Origin: Oscillospiraceae bacterium
Lineage (GTDB): Bacteria; Bacillota; Clostridia; Oscillospirales; Oscillospiraceae
Length of the DNA: 64,000 nucleotides
Direction: 5' to 3'
Assembly: GCA_015068325.1 (NCBI GenBank)
Contig: SVKQ01000021.1
Location: forward strand, 62,001-126,000
The notes beneath the pieces are model-generated. The model searched no databases, was not told the origin of the DNA, and saw only the letters and a program-made list of their open reading frames with translations. Shown piece by piece: positions 23,541 to 31,007 of this stretch. Position 1 is the first letter of the stretch, and the number at the start of each line of letters is the position of its first letter. The translations under genes and the position numbers were made by a program.

Positions 23541-24398
23541 TCAGCCCTTGACCGCGCCGGCGGCCACACCCTTGATGATGTGCTTCTGGCACAGCAGATA
23601 AAAGATGATCACGGGAATGATGCTCAGCAGGATCAGCGCCATGGTGGCGCCCAGATCCACGGTGCCGTAGCTGCCCTTCAGGTACTGGATGTGGATGGGG
23701 ATGGTGCGGTACTCGTTGATGTCCAGCACCAGGTAGGGGAGCAGATAATCGTTCCACACCCACATGATCTCCAGGATGCCCACGGAGATTAGGGTGGGTT
23801 TGAGCATGGGCAGCACCACAGAGAAGAAGGTACGCATGGGGCCGCAGCCGTCCACCGCCGCCGCCTCCTCGATCTCCAGGGGGATGCTCTTGACAAAGCC
23901 CACGAACATGAAGATTGCCAGGCCGGCGCCGAAGCCCAGATAGACGATGGGGATCGTCCAGGGGGTGTTTAGGTGCAGAGTATCCGCCGTCTTGGACAGG
24001 GTGAACATGACCATCTGGAAAGGCACCACCATGGAGAATACGCACAGGTAATAGATGATGCGGCAGACGCGGGAGTTGACCCGGGCGATGTACCATGCCG
24101 CCATGGAGGTGAACAGCAGGATCAGGAATGTGGACAGCACCGTGATGAGGATACTGTAGAGCACGGACTTGACGAAGGGATAGTTTCCGAAGGTCATACC
24201 CTTGAGGAAGTTGGCGAAGCCGGCCCACATCTCTCCGGTGGGGATGGCAAAGGTATCCGTCTTGACGAAGGTATTCACCTTGAAGGAGTTGATGACCACC
24301 GCCAGGACGGGCAGCACATAGATGATACAGATGGCCGCCAGCACCACGGAGAGAACGGTCTTTCTGCGGCGCTCGGCCGACAGGGTATTCTGTTTCAT
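23541..24398 (-). CDS. Carbohydrate ABC transporter permease, MalG type
   Basis: A 285-residue inner-membrane permease of the CUT1 family with six membrane segments. The EAA motif for contact with the ATPase appears as EIEEAAAVDGCGPMRTFFSVVLPM near residue 190. Its start overlaps the stop of the MalF-type gene by 1 nt (TAATG). No ATP-binding subunit is encoded in the operon, so a shared MsmK/UgpC-type ATPase elsewhere is expected. Confidence 0.94.
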   Translation of the reverse strand: MKQNTLSAERRRKTVLSVVLAAICIIYVLPVLAVVINSFKVNTFVKTDTFAIPTGEMWAGFANFLKGMTFGNYPFVKSVLYSILITVLSTFLILLFTSMAAWYIARVNSRVCRIIYYLCVFSMVVPFQMVMFTLSKTADTLHLNTPWTIPIVYLGFGAGLAIFMFVGFVKSIPLEIEEAAAVDGCGPMRTFFSVVLPMLKPTLISVGILEIMWVWNDYLLPYLVLDINEYRTIPIHIQYLKGSYGTVDLGATMALILLSIIPVIIFYLLCQKHIIKGVAAGAVKG

Positions 24399-25303
24399 TA
24401 CTGCTGCACCTCCTTCTTACGGGTGTAGCTGAGCTGGAGCAGACCCAGCCCCGCCACCAGGATAAAGAACAGCACGGCCTTCGCCTGGGCCACGCCGGGG
24501 GATTTTGCACCGGAGCCGTAGAATGTATTGAAGATGTTCAGTGCCAGCATCTCCGTGGTTTTGATGGCAGAGCCGTCCGGCTGGATGAGGAAGGGCTGAC
24601 CGGCAGTCAGCGCCAGGTTCTGGTCGAACAGCTTGAAGCCGTTGGTCAGACCCAGGAATGTGCAGATGGTGATAGAGGGCATCACGTTGGGGATGGTGAC
24701 CCTCCAGAGCGTCTGCCAACGGGAGGCGCCGTCGATCTTGGCCGCCTCCAGCATGTCCTCCGGCACAGCCTGCAGTCCGGCGATGTAGATGATCATCATA
24801 TAGCCGATCTGCTGCCAGGCTACCAGGATGATAAGCCCCCAGAAGCCGTACTTTGTCTCCATCAGGACGGAGGTGCCGTAGCGGGAGAGGATGCCGTCGA
24901 AGATCATGGACCAGATATAGCCCAGGACGATGCCGCCGATCAGGTTCGGCATGAAGAACACGGTGCGGAACAGATTGCTGCCCTTGATGCCCTGGGTCAG
25001 CGCATAGGCCACCGCAAAGGCCAGCACATTGATGAGCACCAGTGACACGAGGGCAAACAGCGCCGTGTACCAGAAGGCGTGGCGGAAGCTGCCATCCTGC
25101 AACGCCTTGAGGTAGTTGCCAAAGCCGATGAATTCGGCGTCGCGGATCAGGCGGAACTGGCAGAAGGACAAATAGATGCCCTGAATGAACGGCCATACGA
25201 AGCCGATGACAAACGCCGCGACCACCGGTCCCACAAAGATCGGCGACCACAGACGCTTCGCGCGGGTCAGTGAGTTGCTGGTGCCTGGTCTCTTCTTTCT
25301 CAA
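24398..25303 (-). CDS. Carbohydrate ABC transporter permease, MalF type
   Basis: A 301-residue CUT1-family permease. Six or more membrane segments and the EAA motif DMLEAAKIDGASRWQTLWRVTIP near residue 195 are visible. The start is debatable. An ATG at 25312 touches the GGGGAG ribosome-binding site with no spacing, while the TTG at 25303 has 9-nt spacing and gives a normal N-terminus (LRKKRPG), so TTG is preferred. It pairs with the MalG-type permease. Confidence 0.9.
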   Translation of the reverse strand: MRKKRPGTSNSLTRAKRLWSPIFVGPVVAAFVIGFVWPFIQGIYLSFCQFRLIRDAEFIGFGNYLKALQDGSFRHAFWYTALFALVSLVLINVLAFAVAYALTQGIKGSNLFRTVFFMPNLIGGIVLGYIWSMIFDGILSRYGTSVLMETKYGFWGLIILVAWQQIGYMMIIYIAGLQAVPEDMLEAAKIDGASRWQTLWRVTIPNVMPSITICTFLGLTNGFKLFDQNLALTAGQPFLIQPDGSAIKTTEMLALNIFNTFYGSGAKSPGVAQAKAVLFFILVAGLGLLQLSYTRKKEVQQ

Positions 25304-25340
25304 CGCGATCATCTCCCCTGAAAACACTTTATCGGATTGC

Positions 25341-25406
25341 CATTCCTCCGGCCTCATGCAGCCGGAGGAATGATAGGTCGCGGGGCAGGCGAAAGCCCGC
25401 CCCGCG
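25341..25406 (-). promoter_or_regulatory. Two hairpins between SBP and permease genes
   Basis: CATTCCTCCGGC / GCCGGAGGAATG and GCGGGGC / GCCCCGC stems lie in the 130-nt gap after the binding-protein gene. They lack a strong T-run, so they probably stabilise the SBP mRNA or cause partial termination, giving more SBP than permease. Confidence 0.5.
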
Positions 25407-25440
25407 TCTTCCATTATGTGCGGATCGTGTCAACAGCCAA

Positions 25441-26781
25441 TCAGTGGGTGTTGGCATAGGCAGCAGCCCAGCCCTCCACGATGGCAGTGCGGACAGTCTC
25501 CCAGTTGGCGTCGCTCTGGTCGGCGCAGTAGGCGTTCAGAGCAGCGACGATGCCGGCGCGATAGTTGTCCACATCGGGCTGATAGTTGGTGGCCCAGTCG
25601 AAGACGTAGCAGCCCTCATCGGTGTAGCGGGCGGCGTCGTTCAGGAAGCCGTTGGTGGACTCCACAGCGGACTTATAGGGCATGATGCCCAGCTGCTCCA
25701 CCAGCAGGGCGCTGGCCTCGGGATCGGTGACCATCCAGACCATGAAGTCGATGGTGGCCTTCTGATCCGCCTCGGAGACCTTGGCGTTGACAGCCCAGTT
25801 GTTCTCGGTACCGCAGTTCAGGCCGGCTTTCTCCTCGCCCTCCACGCCGCAGTAGTAGGGGATCATGGTCGCGTTGGGCACGTCGCCGGAAACAGCGGCA
25901 TACTCCCAGGAACCGTTGACGAAGAAGGCAGCCTTGCCGCTCTTGAACTCAGCCTCGGCATCGTGGCCACCGGTGGCCAGGGTGTTGGGCTCCACGGTGC
26001 TGTTGTTGATGCACAGGTCGAACAGGTTCTTGAAGTTGGGCACGAACTCGCCGGTGATGGAGGCGGGCTGCTCGGTCCAGATGGTGCCGGCGGCGCGCTC
26101 TTCATACACGTAGTCCAGGTTGATCATGTGGCCGGTGAAGCGCCAGCTGGAGCTGCCGTCCATGTCGGAGGCGGAGAAGGCGTCGAATCCTAGCTCGTCA
26201 GCGCGGGCGTGGATGTCCTCGGCGACGGTCTTCAGGCCCTCGAAGTTCTTGATCTCATCCATAGAATGGCCGGCCTTCTCGATCAGGTCGGGATTGACGA
26301 TGATGCCATAGCACTCATAGCAGTAGCCGATGGCATCCAGCTTTTTGGCGTCGTTGACGTTATAGAGGTTGTAGGCGTCGGTGTTCAGTTCGTTGGCGAT
26401 GGCGGTGCCGGTCAGATCCAGCGCGTAGTCGCCCCACTCGTCATCCATGCTGGGGTTGGTGATGACGAACATGGTGGGAGGCGCGGACTTGTCCATCTCG
26501 GCGGTCAGGGTCTGGCCATAGGTGCCGGAGGCAGCAGTAACGACCTTGACGGACACGCCGGTCTTATCCGTGTACATTTTTGCCAGCTTCTGAGCGGTGT
26601 CGTCCAGCTCGGGCTTGAAGTTCAGCCAGTAGACGGAACCGGTCTCGGTGGTCTCGTTGGTGGTATTGGTGTCGGTGTTGGCGTCGTTGCCGCCCTCATT
26701 GGACTGGTTGCTGTTACCGCCGCAGGCGACCAGAGCCAGAGCCATGATGAGGGCCAGCATCAGTGCAAGAAACTTCTTCAT
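25441..26781 (-). CDS. Sugar ABC transporter substrate-binding lipoprotein
   Basis: A 446-residue binding protein of the CUT1 (family 1) type. It has a lipoprotein signal peptide with lipobox LVACGG (residues about 18-23), an acidic Asn/Thr linker and a periplasmic-binding-protein fold (KSGKAAFFVNGSWEYAAVSG is typical of the family). It captures an oligosaccharide outside the cell for the two permeases. It follows the lacI gene after 59 nt and has no clear promoter of its own. The malQ neighbour points to maltodextrin-type substrates. Confidence 0.95.
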   Translation of the reverse strand: MKKFLALMLALIMALALVACGGNSNQSNEGGNDANTDTNTTNETTETGSVYWLNFKPELDDTAQKLAKMYTDKTGVSVKVVTAASGTYGQTLTAEMDKSAPPTMFVITNPSMDDEWGDYALDLTGTAIANELNTDAYNLYNVNDAKKLDAIGYCYECYGIIVNPDLIEKAGHSMDEIKNFEGLKTVAEDIHARADELGFDAFSASDMDGSSSWRFTGHMINLDYVYEERAAGTIWTEQPASITGEFVPNFKNLFDLCINNSTVEPNTLATGGHDAEAEFKSGKAAFFVNGSWEYAAVSGDVPNATMIPYYCGVEGEEKAGLNCGTENNWAVNAKVSEADQKATIDFMVWMVTDPEASALLVEQLGIMPYKSAVESTNGFLNDAARYTDEGCYVFDWATNYQPDVDNYRAGIVAALNAYCADQSDANWETVRTAIVEGWAAAYANTH

Positions 26782-26840
26782 CTTTCAGATCTCCTCAATC
26801 TTAGTTTTATTTTCGCACCCGATGGGTGGGAAAACCGTTG

Positions 26841-27851
26841 TTACAGCGCGCGGACCGAGCAGCCCTGCCGCAGTGTGGTGGACAGGATCACTTGCCGGTT
26901 CTCGCCGCGCCCCTGCACCAAATCCAGCAGGATCGCAGCGCTCCGGCGGCCCATCTCCTCCGTTGGCTGGCAGAGCGTGGTCAGCCGCGGCGTGATATAG
27001 TCGGATACCTCCAGCCCGTCGATGGCCACCACGGAGCAGTTCTCCGGCACGCGCCGGCCCTGCTCATCCAGCGCCCGCATCGCACCCATGGCCATGACGT
27101 CGGAGATGGCGAACACCGCTGAGAAGTCCGTTCCGGCCGCCAGTGCCCGCTTCATAGCACGATAGGCGCCCCGAATATCAAAGCTGTCGGCGCACAACAC
27201 CAGCGACTCATCCACGGCGATACCGTTGTCGGCCAAGGTCTTTGTATAACCCCGATAGCGCAGCTGACTGATGGAGCGGTCATCCGTACGGGACAGCAGC
27301 GCCGCAATGCGCCGGTGGCCGCTGTCGATCAGCAGCTGTACCGCCTGACAGGCGGTCTTCTCGTCGTCGATGGAGACAGAGGAATATTCCTCCGCCCGCA
27401 GCGTGCCGTACCGGTTGGAGTAGGCGCAGCAGACAAAGGGGATGTTCAGCAGCGCCAGATCCCGGGGCGCGTAGTCGAACCGCCCGCCCAGGAAGATCAG
27501 GCCACGCAGCCGCTTCTCCCGCTCCATGACGGCGCCGCTCTTGACCTCATCGTCGCTTTCTCCAATCTGCTGCATCACCAGGGTGAAGCCGGCGGCGGTG
27601 ATCTCCTGTTCGATGGCGCGGATGATGTCCGTGTAGAAAGGGTTTCCGACGCCCCGTACCACCAGACCGATGCTGTCCGACTTGGTGCGCACCAGGTCGC
27701 GGGCAGAGTTGTTGGGGATATAGTTGGTGCGCTCAATAAAGTCCAGCACCCGCCGGCGATTCTCATCGCTGACATCCGGCCGGTCGTTGAGTACCCGCGA
27801 GACGGTGCTGACACTGACGCCGCAGGCTTTCGCGATGTCCTTGATCGTCAT
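26841..27851 (-). CDS. LacI family repressor of the glucan operon
   Basis: A 336-residue LacI/GalR regulator. The HTH at residues 1-25 (TIKDIAKACGVSVSTVSRVLN) and hinge helix (NNSARDL) are canonical, followed by a periplasmic-binding-protein-like effector domain. It is the first gene of the operon. Two tandem 12-bp palindromes downstream of its promoter suggest that it represses itself and the operon. The inducer is probably a maltodextrin-type sugar. Confidence 0.95.
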   Translation of the reverse strand: MTIKDIAKACGVSVSTVSRVLNDRPDVSDENRRRVLDFIERTNYIPNNSARDLVRTKSDSIGLVVRGVGNPFYTDIIRAIEQEITAAGFTLVMQQIGESDDEVKSGAVMEREKRLRGLIFLGGRFDYAPRDLALLNIPFVCCAYSNRYGTLRAEEYSSVSIDDEKTACQAVQLLIDSGHRRIAALLSRTDDRSISQLRYRGYTKTLADNGIAVDESLVLCADSFDIRGAYRAMKRALAAGTDFSAVFAISDVMAMGAMRALDEQGRRVPENCSVVAIDGLEVSDYITPRLTTLCQPTEEMGRRSAAILLDLVQGRGENRQVILSTTLRQGCSVRAL

Positions 27852-27877
27852 GTCAGTTCCTCGCTCTCCCGCTTTCC

Positions 27878-27901
27878 GGAAACCTTTCCGGTAACGTTTC
27901 C
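27878..27901. promoter_or_regulatory. Tandem LacI-type operators
   Basis: GGAAACCTTTCC (27878-27889) abuts GGTAACGTTTCC (27890-27901). Both are LacI-style pseudo-palindromes, located just after the promoter start site. Confidence 0.65.
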
Positions 27902-27917
27902 AGTCCTGTTGATAAAC

Positions 27918-27946
27918 ATCGTATCAACTTTCAACGCGGCTGTCAA
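27918..27946 (-). promoter_or_regulatory. Promoter of the lacI-SBP-malQ operon
   Basis: Minus strand TTGACA (27946-27941), a 17-nt spacer and TACGAT (27923-27918). Confidence 0.7.
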
Positions 27947-28063
27947 CGGCTTTTGGAAACTTTGGCACTTTCTCCATGTATTTTGCACTTTTTCCGTTGT
28001 TTTGCCCAACGAAAAACGGCATACCGGCCGCCTTCTCGCATATCCTTCACCGCTTTAGTGCGT

Positions 28064-28546
28064 TCAATGCTCCGCAGGGGGCAGTTCCCGGCCGTTGAGG
28101 ACAGCCTGGCGCAGGTTCTCCCCCTCATAGCGTAGCTTCAGAGAGAAAAAGGGCTCTCCCTGCTCCAGCAGGCGCAGAAAGATGCGGTCGCCGGCCCATT
28201 GAGGTAGCGACCACAACCGGTCCCTGTCGATCCACTCCAGCACGCCCTCGTCGCACTGACGCAGCGCACCGGCGAAGCCGGCTGCGGTGAACAGATGCAT
28301 GTATTCCGTCTCCCACTGGTCGCTGACAAAGGTGACAAGGCCCCGGTAGCGGTAGTCGGTCAGCGTCAGGCCCGTCTCCTCCAGAGTCTCCCGCAGGACG
28401 CATTCCTCCGGGCTCTCTCCGTCCTCGAATTTGCCTCCGATGCCGATCCACTTGTCGTGGTTGGCGTCATGCTCCTTTTTCACCCGGTGCAGCATCAGAT
28501 ACTGCCCCCGCTCGTTTTGAATGTAGCAGAGCGTAGATTGAATCAT
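28064..28546 (-). CDS. NUDIX hydrolase (MutT/8-oxo-dGTPase-like)
   Basis: A 160-residue hydrolase. The NUDIX box GGKFEDGESPEECVLRETLEETGL lies at about residues 37-60 with all metal-binding Glu residues. A pyrophosphatase for 8-oxo-dGTP or a related nucleotide is the likely role. The start at 28546 follows GGGGGGAG; the longer ORF in the track has no similarity upstream. It is a single gene, divergent from the YgjP-type protease. Confidence 0.92.
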   Translation of the reverse strand: MIQSTLCYIQNERGQYLMLHRVKKEHDANHDKWIGIGGKFEDGESPEECVLRETLEETGLTLTDYRYRGLVTFVSDQWETEYMHLFTAAGFAGALRQCDEGVLEWIDRDRLWSLPQWAGDRIFLRLLEQGEPFFSLKLRYEGENLRQAVLNGRELPPAEH

Positions 28547-28677
28547 ATGCTCCCCCCTCTCCACTTCATTATAACGCCCGCGGCGCCGCAGCGTAAAGGT
28601 GTTTTTCATGTCTTCCTTTGCCTTTCATGGCGCTTTGTGGTACGATATATCCACACAGCAAGGAAGGAGCTGATCCC

Positions 28678-29193
28678 TTGACGGAATACACCGTGATCCG
28701 TTCGGCCCGCCGCACCATGGCGCTGCAGATCACCCGGGAGGCGCAGGTGGTAGTCCGGGTACCGTACCGTGCCTCACAGTGGGATATCGACCGTTTCGTG
28801 GAGGGCCACCAGACGTGGATTGAGACCCATCTGGCCCAGCGGCAGGCCTATCTGGCGGCGCATCCGCCCCTGCCGGAGTCGGCCCTCGCCGCACTGCGGG
28901 CGCAGGCAAAAACAGTTTTGCCGCAGCGGGTCGCCTTTTGGGCGCGGCGAATGGGTGTAACGCCCACAGGGATAAAAATCACATCGGCTCGCACCCGCTT
29001 CGGCAGCTGCTCTGCCAGAAACAGCCTGTGCTTCTCCCTGTACCTGATGCAGTATCCGCAAGAGGCCATCGACTACGTGGTGGTACACGAACTGGCTCAT
29101 ATACGCCACAAGGATCACGGGCCTGCCTTTTACGCCGAGGTGGAGCGATATCTGCCCGACTACCGTCGGTGCCAGTCATTGCTGCGGCCCTGA
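28678..29193 (+). CDS. YgjP-type (DUF45) zinc metallopeptidase
   Basis: A 171-residue M48-related peptidase. The zinc motif HELAHIRHKDHG (about residues 139-150, HExxH-like plus third ligand) and the upstream segment TRFGSCSARNSLCFS are diagnostic of the YgjP/SprT-like family. It starts at a TTG (28678) with a strong GGAAGGAG ribosome-binding site. The ATG-started track ORF begins at 28618 in the divergent promoter region. The substrate is unknown. Confidence 0.92.
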   Translation: MTEYTVIRSARRTMALQITREAQVVVRVPYRASQWDIDRFVEGHQTWIETHLAQRQAYLAAHPPLPESALAALRAQAKTVLPQRVAFWARRMGVTPTGIKITSARTRFGSCSARNSLCFSLYLMQYPQEAIDYVVVHELAHIRHKDHGPAFYAEVERYLPDYRRCQSLLRP

Positions 29194-29239
29194 ACAGCCC
29201 GCCGCCCTATATGCAGGAAGCAAACAGAGAGGCCGCTCC

Positions 29240-29285
29240 AGGGAGGCACTTCGTAAGGAAGCTGCCTTCCTTCGGCTTTTGTAAT
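29240..29285 (+). repeat. Hairpin element, copy 2
   Basis: AGGGAGGCACTTCGTAAGGAAG is identical over 22 nt to the copy at 21069. It is followed by CTGCCTTCCTTCGGCTTTTG and again forms a terminator-like hairpin after a gene. Both copies stand at the left border of A+T-richer DNA. Confidence 0.6.
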
Positions 29286-29336
29286 CAGCCAGAATGATTG
29301 AATTGCAGAGACCAATCGTATTTGGTGGATTACATC

Positions 29337-29671
29337 ATGAAAAAGTACATTACGGACGAAACAACCGGACTGGAGTATGAACCGGTCAGCGACTGCTTCT
29401 TTTTAGCCGGGGATGACAAACCGGAGAATAATTGCCTCTTTGGCATGTGGGGCAACGACACCTGTGGTATCTCCGGTAGCACCGAAAACTCTACACAGAA
29501 CTGCTGACCTCCGGCAAACTGAACGCTTATCTGTCAGATTTGAACGAGCAGGCCGAGACCATGTTTCTTGAGCCGATAAAACAGATGGCTGCCCGTGGGG
29601 GCGTCACCGAACAACTCAAAGGCCAAGATCAGATTCTATGGGTACAGCGAATGAATAACATTCAGCCTTGA
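29337..29671 (+). pseudogene. tnpV: Broken tnpV (transposon-encoded TnpV protein)
   Basis: Remnant of TnpV, a small protein carried by Tn4451-like and conjugative elements of clostridia. The N-terminal part (MKKYITDETTGLEYEPVSD...) reads in one frame to about 29450. The conserved remainder (QRHLWYLR, HRKLYTELLTSGKL, GVTEQLKGQDQILWVQRMNNI) continues in another frame. There is a TAG where the family has Glu, and an early stop after NNIQP. A frameshift and a nonsense codon show it is dead. It marks the left end of the low-GC island. Confidence 0.75.
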
Positions 29672-29782
29672 GCATTGGAAATCGCGACCCATGAGCCAAT
29701 CTACGCACAGGCGACAGGACGGTGGGGAGAGATCCCCACCGTTCCCCTTTATGTTGTGGTAGAAAAGAACACGTCCTCATGT

Positions 29783-29788
29783 TATAAT
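29783..29788 (+). promoter_or_regulatory. Extended -10 promoter of the YitT gene
   Basis: TGTTATAAT, an extended -10 element (TGn plus consensus TATAAT), about 40 nt before the chosen YitT start. No convincing -35 is visible. Confidence 0.5.
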
Positions 29789-29827
29789 ATTTTAAGGGCC
29801 CGTCTGATGATGAATATGAGGTGCAAC

Positions 29828-30742
29828 ATGCAATTGAAGCCAAAATGGAACAAGCATATGCAAATGCTCAAAAAAGATATAAAGGAACTGAGGATTATCA
29901 ATTTCCTTCTTTTGACTGCTGCAGGAACTGTAAACGCATTTGGCGTTTCACTTTTTCTGTTTCCGGTTAAGCTGTATGATAGCGGCATATCAGGACTTTC
30001 TATGCTGCTCGATCAAATCACGCCGCCGACGCTTACTCTGTCCCTGTTCCTCATACTCCTGAATTTCCCAATATTCTTGTTTGGTTTTCGAAGGCAAGGC
30101 CCTACATTTACCATTTATTCCTTATTCGCTATTGTGGTTTATTCTCTGGTCTCTTATCTGATTATGCATGTGCTGCCCATAGACGTAAATTTTGTCTCAC
30201 CCCTGGCCGGAACTGATTTACTTCTGTGTGCGGTTTTCGGAGGAGTAATTTCGGGAGTTGGCAGCGGGTTAACAATTCGTTTTGGCGGAGCGATCGACGG
30301 ACTTGATGTATTATCTGTAATCTTCGCAAAAAGGCTTGGAATTTCTATCGGGACATTTGTGATGGCTTTCAACATACTTCTGTACATTGTCTGCGGCATT
30401 GCCATCAAAAGCTGGATTTTGCCGCTTTATTCCATTGTTACTTACTTTATAGGGTCCCGCACAGTGGACTATATTGTAGAGGGGTTTGACCGATCCATGT
30501 GCGCCATGGTCGTAACGAATAAAGCGGAAGAGATCTCTGAAGCATTGTCAGAAACCTTCAAGGCCGGAGGGACGATCGTCAATGCGACCGGTGGCTATTC
30601 AAAAGATGAGAAGCAAATTATTTTTTTCATAGTCAATCGCTTTCAAATCAATAAATTGAAGAAGATCGTAAAAGACATTGATAGCCTGGCTTTTATTTCT
30701 CTGCAAAATGTTGCGGATATTGTGAGAAAACCGGCAGGTTGA
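29828..30742 (+). CDS. YitT family membrane protein
   Basis: A 304-residue protein of the YitT/DUF161 family. Five or six N-terminal membrane segments include the repeated motif GVISGVGSGLTIRFGGAIDGLDVLS (about residues 130-155). A soluble DUF2179 domain follows at the C-terminus (about 220-300: EISEALSETFKAGGTIVNATGGYSKDEKQ). Transport or metal/anion sensing has been suggested for the family, but the function is unsettled. ATG 29828 follows GAGGTG; the track start at 29675 lies in the tnpV remnant. The gene is A+T-rich and part of the acquired island. Confidence 0.88.
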   Translation: MQLKPKWNKHMQMLKKDIKELRIINFLLLTAAGTVNAFGVSLFLFPVKLYDSGISGLSMLLDQITPPTLTLSLFLILLNFPIFLFGFRRQGPTFTIYSLFAIVVYSLVSYLIMHVLPIDVNFVSPLAGTDLLLCAVFGGVISGVGSGLTIRFGGAIDGLDVLSVIFAKRLGISIGTFVMAFNILLYIVCGIAIKSWILPLYSIVTYFIGSRTVDYIVEGFDRSMCAMVVTNKAEEISEALSETFKAGGTIVNATGGYSKDEKQIIFFIVNRFQINKLKKIVKDIDSLAFISLQNVADIVRKPAG

Positions 30743-30810
30743 TCATGTGCTACTAATCATTTGCATATTGGGCAGAAGGCTCTCCTGTTCCTCTTACCAA
30801 TGACCCTTTC

Positions 30811-30839
30811 TTGACAAAAAGGCGTTTTTGTGCTACATT
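30811..30839 (+). promoter_or_regulatory. Promoter of the riboswitch-controlled transporter operon
   Basis: TTGACA at 30811-30816, a 17-nt spacer and TACATT at 30834-30839. Transcription should begin near 30846, just before the aptamer. Confidence 0.75.
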
Positions 30840-30846
30840 GAATTGC

Positions 30847-30938
30847 GGTATCAGGGAGTAGCTGGCGCAAATGCGCAACATATTCCGTCAGTACGGGAAT
30901 TATCCCCGGAATTTGTTCGAAGCAGCAAGACTTTTACC
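30847..30938 (+). ncRNA. Candidate yybP-ykoY (Mn2+) riboswitch aptamer
   Basis: The leader contains AGGGAGTAGC near the 5' end, a GCGC/GCGC hairpin, CAACATATTCCGTC, and AGCAAGACTTTTACC at the 3' end. From memory, the order GGGAGUAGC ... CAACAUAyUC ... GCAAGACUUU is that of the yybP-ykoY manganese riboswitch. P1 would pair GGTA (30847-30850) with TACC (30935-30938). The 3' P1 strand is also the 5' arm of the following terminator, giving a simple ON switch: Mn2+-bound aptamer blocks termination. No covariance search was possible. Confidence 0.6.
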
Positions 30939-30969
30939 ACAGCTTCGGTTGTGGTAAAAGTCTTTTTTT
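30927..30969 (+). terminator. Expression-platform terminator of the riboswitch
   Basis: AAGACTTTTACCAC - AGCTTCGGTT - GTGGTAAAAGTCTT followed by a T-run, a perfect intrinsic terminator inside the 5' leader, 38 nt before the coding start. It shares its 5' arm with the aptamer. Confidence 0.92.
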
Positions 30970-31007
30970 ATCGCCTATTTTGCAATATACGATATTGGGA
31001 GGCACCT

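Noticed and set aside
30828-31007. N-terminal extension of the Na/Pi transporter ORF
   Set aside because: These codons lie in the leader containing the riboswitch and terminator. ATG 31008 has the ribosome-binding site and the family-typical N-terminus.
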